A stretch of DNA of 38,528 nt, taken from Sphaeroforma arctica JP610. Its lineage: Eukaryota > Opisthokonta > Ichthyosporea > Ichthyophonida. Under the pieces are notes generated by a model. That model worked only from the letters and a program-made list of their open reading frames with translations, was not told the DNA's origin and did not search any database. Shown piece by piece: positions 23,129-34,300 of this stretch; position 1 is the stretch's first letter; every line of letters begins with the position of its first letter. A program made the translations under genes and the position numbers. Where the stretch lies: assembly GCF_001186125.1 (NCBI RefSeq), contig NW_014039982.1, positions 12,838-51,365 on the forward strand, given 5' to 3'.

Positions 23129-26100
23129 CTAAAAATAAACCATGATAGGTGCGTTGGGACTGGGCCCCCTGAGAAGATATCCGATTCCAAGTACAGCCGC
23201 TACACCTACCAGTGCCGTCTGAGTTGGCTGTTAACAAGGCAAAAATATGGACTGTCAACATGGGAAAACGGGGAGAGAATCCCGATTTGTGTTCTGCCAT
23301 TCTTTATACCTGATAATTTAGTATCCCGTACAAGCAATAGAAACTGCCTTGGCAGAGTGAACTTATCGGTGTAAGCTAAGCACAGATCTAAAACACTAAA
23401 ACCCCTAAGGACACAAAGTGGCTATCATACACCATAGCTGTTCAGCCAAGTACCTTATTAATGCAGCATTCACTTTCCAGTTGATACCAGGGAAGGCAGA
23501 AAAAGATAAAACTCTACAAACCCTAAAGACACTGGCTACCATACACCATGACTGTTCAACCTAGTACCTTTTTATGCAGCATTCGCTTTCCAGTTGATAC
23601 CAGGGAAGGCAGAATAAGATCCAACGTCATCGGATACTCTTCAATAGCCGCGCCAAACGGATGGCTGCCCTTTTGGCGACGGTAGTACCTGGAGGCCGGG
23701 CGGGATTCCCAGAGCGTGTAGGTTGTTAGAGTCATACGAGTTATACAGCCCAGACATATGAATTACAGGCGCGGCTTGTTCATCGTAAGAGATATACTGG
23801 GGGGTGGTACTGCTATCACGGGAGTTGTGTGTAGCCACAACGTCACTTGGCGGGAAAGGGTATACGCACACCATTCGTATACATGCTTGGTATATACATT
23901 GTTTTATCTGTACTATGTGCATCGCGATACCTTGATGTGCGCATACATACTTGGTCTGTACATTGTTTTGTCTGTACTATGTGCGTATACATGCTTGGTA
24001 TATACATTGTTTTATCCGTACTATGTGCATCGACATACCTTGGTGTGCGTATACATGCTTGTTCTATGCATTGTTTTGTCTGTACTACGTGCGTATACAT
24101 GCTTGGTCTATACATTGTTTTGTCTGTACTATGCGCGTATACATGCTTGGTATAAAAACTGGGTTATCTCTACTATGTGCCTCGACATACCTCGCAATGT
24201 TGCGTCTCTTTCCATCAACCCACAAACCAGATAACCGACTCACTTCCAAGTGACGCAACAACGCTATGCACGCGGTATCCGCCAAAGTAAATGTACCACC
24301 AACCATGTTCTGCTTTTGTTTCAAGTGAAGATCCAGTTCATCTAGGAATGCCTCGAGTTCCTCCATTTTCTGCGTGTACGGCACAAGCGATGTATGTGAA
24401 TTGAAGAAGCGAAATGGCCACTAAAAAGAGGTTTAGGATTCAGAAACTTTGAAAGAAAAAATCCATTGCGTCCTATACCTAGTTACATGTACACATAGGT
24501 AGGCAAGTACCCATGATAGGTATATCCACGTGCTATAATTAACAATGGAGGACTTAAGTACCCATTTTAGGTAAATAGACAATGGGGGACTTAAGTACCC
24601 ATAATAGGTATATCCACGTGCTGTAATCGACAATGGAGGACTTAAGCACCCATATTAGGTATGTCCAGGTGCTATAACTAACAATGGAGAACTTAAGTAC
24701 CCATATTAGGTAAATCCACGTGCTATAATTGAAAATAGTGCTATAATTGACAATGGAGCACTAGTGAATAAGAGTATAATTCAAAATACAAAGCTATACA
24801 TGACAAACAACCATATTAGCTCGACACAATTCAACAGCACTTATGTAAATTTTCTCATATTAATCAGATTGATCGAGTACTTACCTGGCTCGAAACATTA
24901 TCGTCTTCCAGATCGTTAATCAGTTGCTGAGTCTTCTTGATCACATTGTCGTATGTACTTGCAAGCGCTGGATTGTCTTTCTTATGCTGTGTAGCCGTAC
25001 CTAACCTGAAGGGCAACGATACAACTGTTCTTAGCGAATACCATAATACAATATTCAATTTCAGACTAGGAAGTGAGCTGAGACGATGACCCGTACTGCC
25101 AAGTAGGTCCGTTTGATTCCACTCGCAACGATGAACTCTGTGGGACTTCTCTGCACCATAGCTTCAGGAAAACATCACATAACAATCAATAACGCAATCT
25201 GTGGGTACAGTACACACCTTTGCATCAGCTTATCAATCGTCATATAACGAGCCACACCAGACTGTTTCCGATAGAGAACTGAGTTCGCCATACTGAGACA
25301 TCGCTGGAGGGTAAGATGTATTTAGTGAGTACACCTGGTTATAGCAGAGATAGTTCACCTCGTATCAATATACTATCGGGCACCGTCCCATGCTGATAAA
25401 ATTGTATTGGCAAAACCTCACGGAACACACTGCGAGACCAGAATGTAGTGAATGATGTAGGCCGATAAACTCGGGAAAATTAGATGATTATTCATGTCCG
25501 TACAATTTGATAAACATGCACGAGATTTCATCCACAAACCCGCACAATTAAACCAGCATCCGTATTCCTAAACACACCTTTGTCCAGTCAGTGTTCTCAG
25601 CCGACTGAGTAGCATCTGTCGGAACGACGGAGGGCTCTGGGAAGTTCTTCTCGATATATGAGCATATGTAGTGGACATCTGTAATCACTTTCTTGCCGTG
25701 CACAAGAGTTGGCACATCGGCGCTGCAGGTTGGTATATGACCCAAAAACAGTTAGAAAATGTAGTATACTTACAAAGCAAAAAGAACACCAATGTACACC
25801 TACAAGACTCACCCCCAAGAATCCTTCGGATAGCTACATTTATCAGATAGATGTAAACTCCCTATCCATGCAATATAAACTCGGGAGCTATAGATATATG
25901 CAGCAACTGACCTTGCCATTTCTCGCACTGAATTAGATACGAACTAATACATTGACTCTAAAAACTAATCTGGTACCTTTGCATGTAAAAGCAAATAAGC
26001 TATATAATGCGAGTTTTTCTTGAAAAGGTTTAGAACATCATCGGATTATATAGGACAAACAATTAATAGATGAATATGAATGAAAATGTATTTAATACAA

Positions 26101-26259
26101 ATAAGAATATATATCCGAAAATACGAGTTTATCTATAGATACAGCTCTCCATCCATCCATCCATCCATCCATCCATATATATATATATATGAATATATTT
26201 ATATGAACCTATTAAACATAAATGTAATGATATATATATAAGAACATATATGAAATGAC

Positions 26260-26294
<35 letters not shown>

Positions 26295-26342
26295 GAGACT
26301 ACCAAACGACTCCACACACACACACTACACACACACACACAC

Positions 26343-26378
<36 letters not shown>

Positions 26379-26725
26379 TGTTTTCTTGAGTGTGTTGGTG
26401 CCTCCGTCTTCCCTTGTCAACGTGAGTGCGTGTATGTGTCTGTGGCTTTGTGTGTAGGGTTTAATGTACATATGTACATATAAATAAATTTAACATGCAT
26501 GCAGGAAGATACCTGCATCCTTATTGATATATGTTTGTTGTGTTTGATCATTGTATATACATACTTCTCGTTAAGCTCCTCAATGTACCAGGGAGCAATA
26601 TCTTCGTCAATTAGGGTATTCAACACAGAGTCCTCGTATGCCACATCCTTTGCTTCCAACACCTGTCGTACCACCATCGACTCCACGCCAGGTGGGAAAT
26701 GAAACAGAAGAACTGTACCGGCCAT
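23129..26725 (-). CDS. GDAP1-like: GDAP1-like glutathione S-transferase with C-terminal membrane anchor
   Basis: GDAP1 proteins are GST-fold proteins tail-anchored in the mitochondrial outer membrane (and peroxisomes) that influence organelle fission and redox state. Seven phase-consistent exons on the minus strand: 26725-26565, 25722-25578, 25303-25218, 25005-24885, 24420-24191, 23845-23689, 23227-23129, giving 332 residues (human GDAP1 358). The thioredoxin-like N-domain has PWYIEELNENADVPTLVHG with the cis-proline VP, then ITDVHYICSYIEK. The helical domain has HKKDNPALASTYD and GGTFTLADTACIALLRHLE. The last exon encodes TALVGVAAVLGIGYLL plus a short RGPSPN tail, a tail-anchor as in GDAP1. 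Exon 6 (polar, Ser/Asn-rich) is the least certain: it fits both phases but uses an AAG acceptor. Exon 5 may instead start at 24369. Introns 4, 5 and 6 carry tandem repeats. Confidence 0.88.
23388..23620. repeat. Two tandem copies of a roughly 115-bp unit in GDAP1-like intron 6
   Basis: Copies at about 23388-23507 and 23508-23620 share the run TTTCCAGTTGATACCAGGGA and several other blocks. They lie between the exons ending at 23689 and starting at 23227. No splice-site duplication is obvious. Confidence 0.85.
23870..24190 (-). repeat. 44-bp tandem array with repeated splice-donor segments in GDAP1-like intron 5
   Basis: A 44-bp unit (plus strand core TACATGCTTGGTATATACAT) is repeated about six times. 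Interspersed are three copies of an extra segment that on the minus strand reads AG, GTATGTCG, then A/T, GCACATAG. The first is the true donor of exon 5 (GT at 24190-24189); the others place GT at 24038-24037 and 23930-23929. The array therefore starts exactly at the exon boundary and has amplified the donor with the intron start. Confidence 0.85.
24506..24765. repeat. Imperfect 45-60-bp tandem repeats in GDAP1-like intron 4
   Basis: About five copies of a unit built on AGTACCCATAATAGGTATAT then CCACGTGCTATAATTAACAA then TGGAGGACTTA, with length variation. They lie between the exons ending at 24885 and starting at 24420. The CCACGTG core contains an E-box-like palindrome, probably incidental. 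Confidence 0.85.
26149..26375. repeat. (CCAT)n, (TA)n and (CA)n microsatellites in GDAP1-like intron 1
   Basis: Seven CCAT units at 26149-26176, then TA runs near 26177-26190, 26262-26293 and 26345-26374, and a CA run near 26313-26343, all within the 842-bp first intron. Confidence 0.9.
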
Positions 26726-27078
26726 ACTGACCTATTATTATTCTCGGAACGTTCGTTTAAGTCGTGTTCGATGGATACACTTACGGGAATGTAAGCAATG
26801 TCTCGCCCCTTTGTAGTCCAGCAGACTTCAACATCTCACCCTTGGACCACACCAAGACGAAACTTCGAAGTCCCCCCAAAAAAATCAAATACAAATCGGT
26901 CACGCATTTTTTTCGAATTCATTTTATTGTAAAACATAGAAATCGACATATAGCCTCCACTCCAGGAGTCCAGTGCCCCGCTAAAATAGAAACAAATATT
27001 TATAAACTGAGAAAGCATAGCCAGATGAAATCAAACCTGATAAGCGCGTGCATAATATAGTACATACATACCTGCACT
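26726..27078. promoter_or_regulatory. 353-bp divergent promoter region, GDAP1-like / dioxygenase
   Basis: The start codons of two oppositely transcribed genes are only 353 bp apart, so promoters and 5' leaders of both must share this space unless one gene has an upstream untranslated exon. No TATA box or other element is convincing. This is inferred from geometry only. Confidence 0.45.
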
Positions 27079-28311
27079 ATGCACACAAGCAGGAACCTTC
27101 TGCATGCACAGAAGGCATGTACGCGTTACAGAAGTGTTTCAGAGGTTGGGTTGCCGGAAGCTGTGCTCAGGCATTCGCAGCGCAACTATGCCACACACAA
27201 TCGCAATGTGCAAATTCAGAACAGAGAACACCCCGCCTTACAACAGTCTGCAAATATCTCTCACACAATGAATGGGAAAGCAAAGCAGTTGCTCTGTCCT
27301 AAGGTCCGTTCAGTTAGTTTTATACAGTATAGGGGTAACCAAACACAGGCTTCCGTGACAACCACACCTGTATTCGATAACAGTGCACTGAAGTATGAAC
27401 ATATGCACACGCTCCCCTTCTCATCTGCTATGGGTGCTGAGGTCACAGGCGTGGACCTGAGCATGTTCAGTGATTCCGATATAGATTCATCTTGCACTTG
27501 GAGTGACTCTCATAAGCATGATGTATTTCAAGAGATACGTCAAGCGCTCTTCCGGCACAAGATGCTCTTCTTCAGGAACCAAGTTAATCTCACACACGTA
27601 CACCACCAACACTTTGCTTCATTGTTTGGGCCTTTCGCGAAGGATGCCTATCCATCGACTATACACGGATGTGAGCATGTCAAACCCGTTATTAAAGAAG
27701 CACACACACATGTACGCATGGTGTTTGGCTCGGGCTGGCACACAGACTCGCCCTTTCTGGCTGGACCACCGCATATCACCACCTTAAGGAGTGTATGTGT
27801 ACCACCCTATGGAGGGGATACTATATTCGCCAACACTTCTTTGGCGTACAGCACGCTTTCAGAGACTATGCAGTGTGTAATAGAGCCACTGATGGTGCGC
27901 ATGTCATTGAAGGATGTACTGGCACAAGCTCAGGTGGATGCCGGCGACGATGAGACCACCCCTCTAGGCCGACTGGCAGCTACGAAGTACAAGGGTGTGT
28001 CTGCGGATGTGCTGCAAGGGGTGAGGGGGACATTACACAGGCTGGTGGGTGTGCACCCGGTGACATGGGAGAAGGCATTGTTTGTGGATGGTACGTATAC
28101 AGCGGGGATAGACGGTATGAGCGACTTGGAGTCCCGGGCCATAGTAGTGTTCCTGCTGCAACACATCACACAGCCAGCGTACACGTGCAGGTTAAGATGG
28201 GAGAAGGATATGCTGGTGATCTGGGACAACCGGCTGTGTATTCACCAGGCCATGAACGATTACGATGGGCATCGGCGAGAGCTGTACAGAACCACCAACC
28301 GCTGCGTGTGA
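27079..28311 (+). CDS. TauD/TfdA-family Fe(II)/2-oxoglutarate dioxygenase, intronless
   Basis: The family uses Fe(II), O2 and 2-oxoglutarate to hydroxylate small substrates (taurine, alkyl sulfonates, carnitine precursors and others). A single uninterrupted frame of 410 residues. The domain starts near residue 110 with FSSAMGAEVTGVDLS; the metal triad is the HTD at His221/Asp223 (in GSGWHTDSPF) and His389 (IHQAMNDYDGHRR), with Arg400 or Arg404 placed to bind 2-oxoglutarate. The WDNR before the distal His is typical of taurine-dioxygenase relatives. The first 45 residues are rich in Arg, Ser and Leu with very few acids (RNYATHNR), resembling a mitochondrial presequence. It is the only complete gene here without introns, which hints at retroposition or bacterial transfer. 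The exact substrate cannot be read from the sequence. Confidence 0.93.
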   Translation: MHTSRNLLHAQKACTRYRSVSEVGLPEAVLRHSQRNYATHNRNVQIQNREHPALQQSANISHTMNGKAKQLLCPKVRSVSFIQYRGNQTQASVTTTPVFDNSALKYEHMHTLPFSSAMGAEVTGVDLSMFSDSDIDSSCTWSDSHKHDVFQEIRQALFRHKMLFFRNQVNLTHVHHQHFASLFGPFAKDAYPSTIHGCEHVKPVIKEAHTHVRMVFGSGWHTDSPFLAGPPHITTLRSVCVPPYGGDTIFANTSLAYSTLSETMQCVIEPLMVRMSLKDVLAQAQVDAGDDETTPLGRLAATKYKGVSADVLQGVRGTLHRLVGVHPVTWEKALFVDGTYTAGIDGMSDLESRAIVVFLLQHITQPAYTCRLRWEKDMLVIWDNRLCIHQAMNDYDGHRRELYRTTNRCV

Positions 28312-30709
28312 GAGAGATACTACAACAGAGTCTATCACGATTATCAAGTGAGTTATAGTTTACAACAATTAATCGCACGTACAAATGGCTTCGCGTCACT
28401 GTGACGGGACGGCGTATCTGCCCCCATGTATATGTATCGGAGGCTATTTTTAACTCTCTCTAGTTGGATTTTTATACACATTACAACTAGTGCTGAAAGA
28501 TACATCACTCCAGGAGTAGACACCTATACTTATGTCTCGCCAAAGGACAGAAACTTACCCCTCTATACGACATACTTATGTCAACTGTCACTTAATACTT
28601 ATTCAAACTTTACTCTCTAAACCTAACCAATAACAAGAGTTATATACCCCACATAAGCACACTTCTACCGGCGCAATAGAAAGAGATTAAGACAAAGACC
28701 AACACTCATTTATAAACCTAAAGGCGAAACATATTGCCACTAACACTAAAGCATACTCAACCCCGCTGACTCGTCACCACCTATCCAACATTTACCAATA
28801 GGAGGAAGATGACATATAGCTAAGTTACACACTAACGCTGAAGACGCTTTTGTTTGAAGACATATTCCTATCCCCTGTGGGTACTACAATAAAGTTATGT
28901 TGGGTGCATACGTAAGCTACAGTTGGTTATCTATCCTACCCTAGCACCAGTGATTGGTTCAGTTCCATTAGGCCAATAGAATCGAGTACCTTACCCATCG
29001 GCATATGAGTATTGGCTATACAACATAGTTGTAGGGTTGAGTAAACATAAGGTTCTATAGTTTCTCCACAAGTGGGTAGCCCACAGAGATCAGGAGAAAA
29101 GTCTATATTTTTCAATGTATGTGTATTATATGCATGTGTATATCTATCTAGGTATATGTGTAGACATGTGTGACCCCTCTTGCTAAAAGATAGATGATCC
29201 CCGCGGAGCCGGGATATCACTTCGGAATAATAGTGTATAGGGTAAGATAATATATCACTCTATGGGTGTACATACCTACCTACAAAGATATCTCAGGTGA
29301 CCCTGTCTCTCTTAGGGTATGGGTGTAGGTGTGAGTGTGGTGTGCATTGGGTACCCTTTTGTTCTCGTGGTACTGGGACATATGATGAGTAGTGAGATGG
29401 AGGGATAGTGTATAAGGGCTACCTATGAGTGTAAGGTGATAAATATAGTTGAGAGGGAGCTATGTGGCTGTGTATAATAAATTAAGTAGTGATAGATAGA
29501 TGTTTGTAACTACTGTGGTAGATGGGGAGTAAGTAACAGGCGGTCAATGGTATAGTTTTTGTGATGATATTGAATTGAGCTAAAAATACAACACAAGGGG
29601 ACATCTTATCCCGGGTTAAATTTATATAATTCTCACCTGTGATGTCATTCTTAATCTTATTACATTGCATTAATAACCATGGCTAGATATTACCCCAATT
29701 CAGTATAGTCTATATCCCCTCTGTTTTAGTTCCCTATTCAACTAGTATATCTGTGTTACACTCATAGCTCTATACATCTATGTCTCCCTCTCTAAACCTA
29801 TACTCCATATACTTACTACACTTAGTCACACTCTATCACCCATATATCTACTAGTAGACAGTCATATATAGGATCTATAGCTATAGGCGTGAGGGAGTAT
29901 AATGTGGCTAGTGTATCAGTCACATCTACTCTATTGCAGATAGTGATAAAGGGATCCGAGAGCAAAAGGTGCCCTGAGTGTCGTCAGAGAGGTGCCACTA
30001 GGAGATTATAGGTTCGATGGAATCCCTCGTGGGATGCCTTTCCCTCCTTTGCAAACATCGACATAGCTCCTTCTCAACCTCAATTATCACAGGATAGCTC
30101 ATTCTTTCATCCCAAATGATAGCCTCCGAATCTTCTAGATGAGGCAAATTTGTTTTATGATGTGGAAGGGATGCATTGCACGATAGCTTTTCAATTGCAG
30201 TACTTTTGTGTTGTGTTGCCCAGTTTTTAACTGATCCTGTTATACAGGGATACTTTACCAGGGGTCGGGTTAAGTGCGGTCACCCTACTTCTTTACTGCA
30301 AAGCTGACTGTGTGTTGGGACAAGGGGGTATGTCTTACATAGACTTACTTCACAAGCCTTGAGGACATTCTAATAAATCTGATGCCCTCCAGGTGCAGTT
30401 ATTGTAAAACCCTACAAACACTTTGTAAAGGACACTGTCACCTTAGTGAACCATTCCAATACTAAGCTTGTCTGTTGAAGGTGGGGGCAAACTCCATATC
30501 AGGCCTTCTTCTAGCCTCACACTATCTGATTACGGATTTTGGTTAAAAATTGATACTAGGCTACATTTTGGTCATATCAGTATAGATCAACCCTACTGAT
30601 CCAATCTAGTCTGTTTGTGCACGATTGTTCGATTTGGCTTATCATGATATACAAGACAAACCTTCAGTGCGTCACATTTTGCATGTTAATCAGATCGAAT
30701 TGCTCGGAT
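28312..30709. other. 2.4-kb intergenic region between dioxygenase and DGAT2, both 3' ends
   Basis: Both neighbours end here (convergent genes). I find no convincing exon, RNA gene, tandem repeat or terminal inverted repeat. Base composition drifts to TATA/GGTGTA-type words around 29200-29500. A GGTTCGATGG word near 30011 was checked as a tRNA B-box and rejected. Confidence 0.5.
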
Positions 30710-33548
30710 TTATTCCGTTTTTTTTGCCTTTTCCGGTCTGTATTTGCCCAAAATTGCAATACTCCGTTTTCGGTTCTTTGCGTATTTGTCCTTGTTGGAG
30801 TCGAAAACCTTTAATGTGAACGAAGAAAGAAGTCATTCGAACATGATAACCCAGCACGGAGAAAAACTACGCGCTCAAAGATGAATATGACCGCTGGTTG
30901 ATATACAACACACTAATCCGATTAACTGATATGCGACACCAAAAACCCGACTCTCTGGAATACAAACATGTCAAATACTATATTGAGATCCAACGCGAGA
31001 CCTTCAACTCAATCTTCGTGAGAAAACGGGCGTACCTCTTTTAGGCCGGCTACGTACTTCTGATGGTACTCGTCAATCTGCTCCTTTGTGGGGTATTGGA
31101 GCTACAGCAGACCCGAAGGTAGGCACAAAAATGCAGAGATGACACGTGTTAATACCGTACCACACGAGGCCACAGCAGTGTATACAATCTAAAGAGCTCT
31201 CGTCATGAGACGAAAGTAGCAATATGTAAGAAACGAAGTAAATGAACGAATATACGACATACCATGGGGACGTCGATCGGGTTGCCGGTTACGACCGTCA
31301 CAAGGCCGTGGAAAGGTGTCATCAGCTTTGTGTTTGTGAGAGCGACCGGCGCGAACCCAATAGCATCTTGAATCTACGTACATACGCAACACGCGAGGAG
31401 AAAATAACCATATTTGTTGAGAGTGCCCCCCCCCCCCCCGGGTTGCTTCGAGCATAGAAGCAACTATGTGCCGCATATGATAAATGCAACATCTATGTTT
31501 CTTAAACTCAGCGGCTGCATTGATAGAGTGGAAAACTATCTACCGCGATGATTTCTTATCACTCCATATCTCTAATGTAGATAGCACGATCACGCAACTT
31601 GTTGCTAAAATTATCGGCTCAAATATGAATACGTCAGAATTGAGCGACCTTTACAGCCCGGTAAGCAATAGCAACAAGTGTCTGGTCCTGAAACGCACGC
31701 TCTCGTGAACGTGTCTGACCAGGCCCTACTACTGATCCGAAAAAAAAAAGCCATACACAGTTGTGCGTACCTTAGATTGTTGGTCACGGAAAGCGGAACC
31801 GCGCTCATTGACCTTCTGAGTGAAGAGATCGGTCTCTCCAAAGCCGAATGTGGGCACCAGAGTAGCACCATTCTTCATGGCAACCCGGATAAAACTGCAG
31901 GATGATAAACGGGTTGAAAGTCCGGTGGTTAGTTGCGCAATTAAGTGTAAACTACAACCATCAACCAGGATGCCAACAATTGAAAAGAAACGCAAAGGGG
32001 GTGTTGGACGGTCTCGCATTGATAGTGATTGATGGACAGTGTACTATCACGACATACTTTTTTTTGTACATTTCTCTGTACAGTTAAGTGTACAGTCTAG
32101 TGTACGTCAATGTTCTTGCATACACAATCACGTTCTCCAAACAAACCAAGCATTGCGAGCCATAGCGAAGACTACAAGATACATACCAGATAGTGTCTCC
32201 ACGTTCCCAACAATACTTACCCCTTGCGATCGGCCAAGGTCAGGTCAAAGGTGCCCGGATGTGCATCAAGCGACTCGGCAGCGCCACCCAGAGGAATGCA
32301 GCAACTCTGTCCAGGTCCTGCAAATCAAAAGACAGTCAGTGCACAAAATAAAAATAGATCCGGGCCACCATGTGACGCTTAACGCTGTGTGTATTTCCTG
32401 GAGTGCCGAAGTACATACGGTATTTTATACACAGGATGCTCACTCTACTGCACAGTCCAACTTACCATGCTGGAGAATGTAATTGAAAGATTCCTTATCT
32501 GCATCAGCCAGTCCAAGGGATAGGATAAACTCTCGGAAGAAAGGGATCTGCAAATGTATTATCAGACATGATACTTGAGATATCTAGTATATATTTGGAG
32601 GATAAGTGTAATTTAGTACGAAAAAGTCTTCCATCTAAACATTGTTATCCGGATGGTACGAGATTCAGGAGCATATCGTCACACTCAACGGACCCGTTAC
32701 ACTAGTTTTGCCAAATTCATTCCATTAACACTCAGAAACTACGTCTGACAAATACAAATCAACTGTATTAAGAGTTCAATAAGAAGGATCAAATCTGCTA
32801 TCAGAATAAGTAGGACCTGTATCACAGCGAAAGAACAAGTATACACTGTAGTATAGAAACATATAACAATTTCGCCATGCAAAAGCAAGTAAGTGCATTT
32901 TGTGTACCTGAACCAGGAGTGAGTATCACGTAGCAGTGACAACCGCACCTATATCTATATTCCACAGTCGGAAGACATGAATAAAATATTCTTGGATATA
33001 AAAGTCAGAGGACTGTGACATACATAGTAGAGACAGCGCGTGTTGTGTACCTTGGGCCAAGGAGTGGGTGCACAACGAACAGTGGACAACGATTGACACA
33101 TTCGTCACAAAAACGGAAGTATACGCTTATATACCTTGAACCATGGAGTGAGTGTCATGAGATGGACATCCAACCCAGGGAAGACATCCTTGAAGCCTGC
33201 TCCATTAGTTCCGAATGCACCAAAGGCCCCCATACATATAATACCGTGAGGGTGATATCCGAAGATGTAGTTCTTAGTAGGGTCTAAGTCGCACATCTTC
33301 TCGAGTCGCACTGGAAAGTACGAGCACCATATCTCCCAAATGGGTAGGCAACGGAACCACATTAAAGTGCGAGACCCTCGCAAATGAGCCTTCTCGAATA
33401 CGATTACGATGAAGTATAGCACCATCCAGTCCCAGTAGAAGTATGTCATGAGCACGGTCACTAATAAGGAGATGATTGGTAGGACAGTGTACCCTACCAC
33501 CATGGCCTTGGCGAAGGGGCCCTCATTAGGACTGATGGATTCATTCAT
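30710..33548 (-). CDS. DGAT2-like: Diacylglycerol O-acyltransferase 2 family protein
   Basis: ER and lipid-droplet enzyme that acylates diacylglycerol (or monoacylglycerol or alcohols in relatives) with acyl-CoA to make neutral lipid. Seven phase-consistent exons on the minus strand: 33548-33135, 32547-32466, 32317-32221, 31894-31771, 31373-31263, 31101-31036, 30808-30710, giving 330 residues. Features: an N-terminal membrane hairpin at about 14-50, YFP at 77-79, the catalytic HPHG at 99-102 (in IFGYHPHGI), PLGGAAES at 174-181, the RKGFIRVAMKNGATLVP block from about 196, TFGFGE, GFAPVALTNTKLMTPFHG and PTKEQIDEYHQKYV. The start ATG at 33548 is chosen because the frame upstream has no ATG. The last exon (Lys-rich tail, acceptor AAAG) is less certain. 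Intron 1 contains two diverged extra copies of the exon 1 donor junction. Confidence 0.93.
31426..31439. repeat. C14 homopolymer in DGAT2 intron 4
   Basis: Fourteen consecutive C residues between the exons at 31894-31771 and 31373-31263. The length may be an assembly estimate. Confidence 0.9.
32900..33175 (-). repeat. Three diverged copies of the DGAT2 exon 1 / intron 1 junction
   Basis: On the minus strand the true junction reads CTCACTCCATGGTTCAAG then GTATATAAG (GT at 33134-33133). Further copies follow: CCCACTCCTTGGCCCAAG then GTACACAAC (GT at 33050-33049), and CTCACTCCTGGTTCAG then GTACACAAA (GT at 32907-32906). The similarity extends about 20 nt further into exon sequence (GTTGTCCAC-type). 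Reading past the first donor meets a stop after nine codons. Confidence 0.8.
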
Positions 33549-34300
33549 TTTCAAACAACGCGCGCAACGCACGCACGCACACACTTACAATTGAAGTTGG
33601 CAGTTTAGTCGCTTATCAGCTGCGTGTACGGAATATCTTTCGGCCTTGTTTTATTATATTTAGAGCAGCAGGCGCCAGCAGCTGAAAAGCAAAACACCGT
33701 TTTTGGTATAAATCTAAAATCTCTCTGATTGAATATTATCATATGATCATTTTTATATTTTACTCTAAAAGTGAGAGAAGAGTATTTTTTTGTGTGTATG
33801 TACAAGTGTACATACATAGTAGACTCTCTACTAGTAGTAGAGCGGGTTGCGGGGCTTAGTCACCTTTTTTTTAAATTTGTTTTTGTATAAGAAAACAATA
33901 ACGGTCAAATTTTTGGGAGGCTACATCACGGCCATCTTGGAGTCCGTCAGCCGTATTTTTTTCTTTTTCAATAGGGTCATGGACTCATGTTTTAGTCTTG
34001 AAATTTTTAGAATTTGCCCCCCATACATAGAGGGAGTCCGTTTTTGGAAAAATTACATCTTTTTATGTTCTTTTCCACGCTTCACTGTGGCACAGTCCAC
34101 ACTCCAAATTGGGGGGGGGGGGGGGTTTAAACGTTAACAATATGTATATTTATAGCGTTTACGTTAGACTTTTAGGCACACTTCACACGGTTTCTTGGGT
34201 TTTGTATTATTAAGTCTCTTTATTAGGACTCTTGGGTTTACGCTTTGTATACTTAATTGGTACGCAACGAGCAAAACTCTCTGATTCACTACTCGCAACC
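33549..34300. other. Divergent intergenic region between DGAT2 and the ankyrin gene
   Basis: Both genes start at its edges, 752 bp apart. It contains low-complexity sequence: CTCTACTAGTAGTAGAG near 33825-33841 and a G15 run at 34111-34125, followed by GCGTTTACGTTA near 34158, a motif also seen near 13350. Promoters of both genes must lie here, but no element is identifiable. Confidence 0.5.

Noticed and set aside
23052-23300. 82-residue minus-strand frame starting MAEHKSG
   Set aside because: It overlaps the last GDAP1-like exon in another frame; the frame with the membrane anchor fits the family and the intron phase.
25085-25162. Possible extra GDAP1-like exon reading REVPQSSSLRVESNGP
   Set aside because: The exons on both sides join directly in phase 2 and match the family without it; it also has no good donor.
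30000-30040. GGTTCGATGG, resembling a tRNA B-box or SINE promoter
   Set aside because: No paired T-arm, no A-box upstream at suitable spacing, and no repeated copy in the window.
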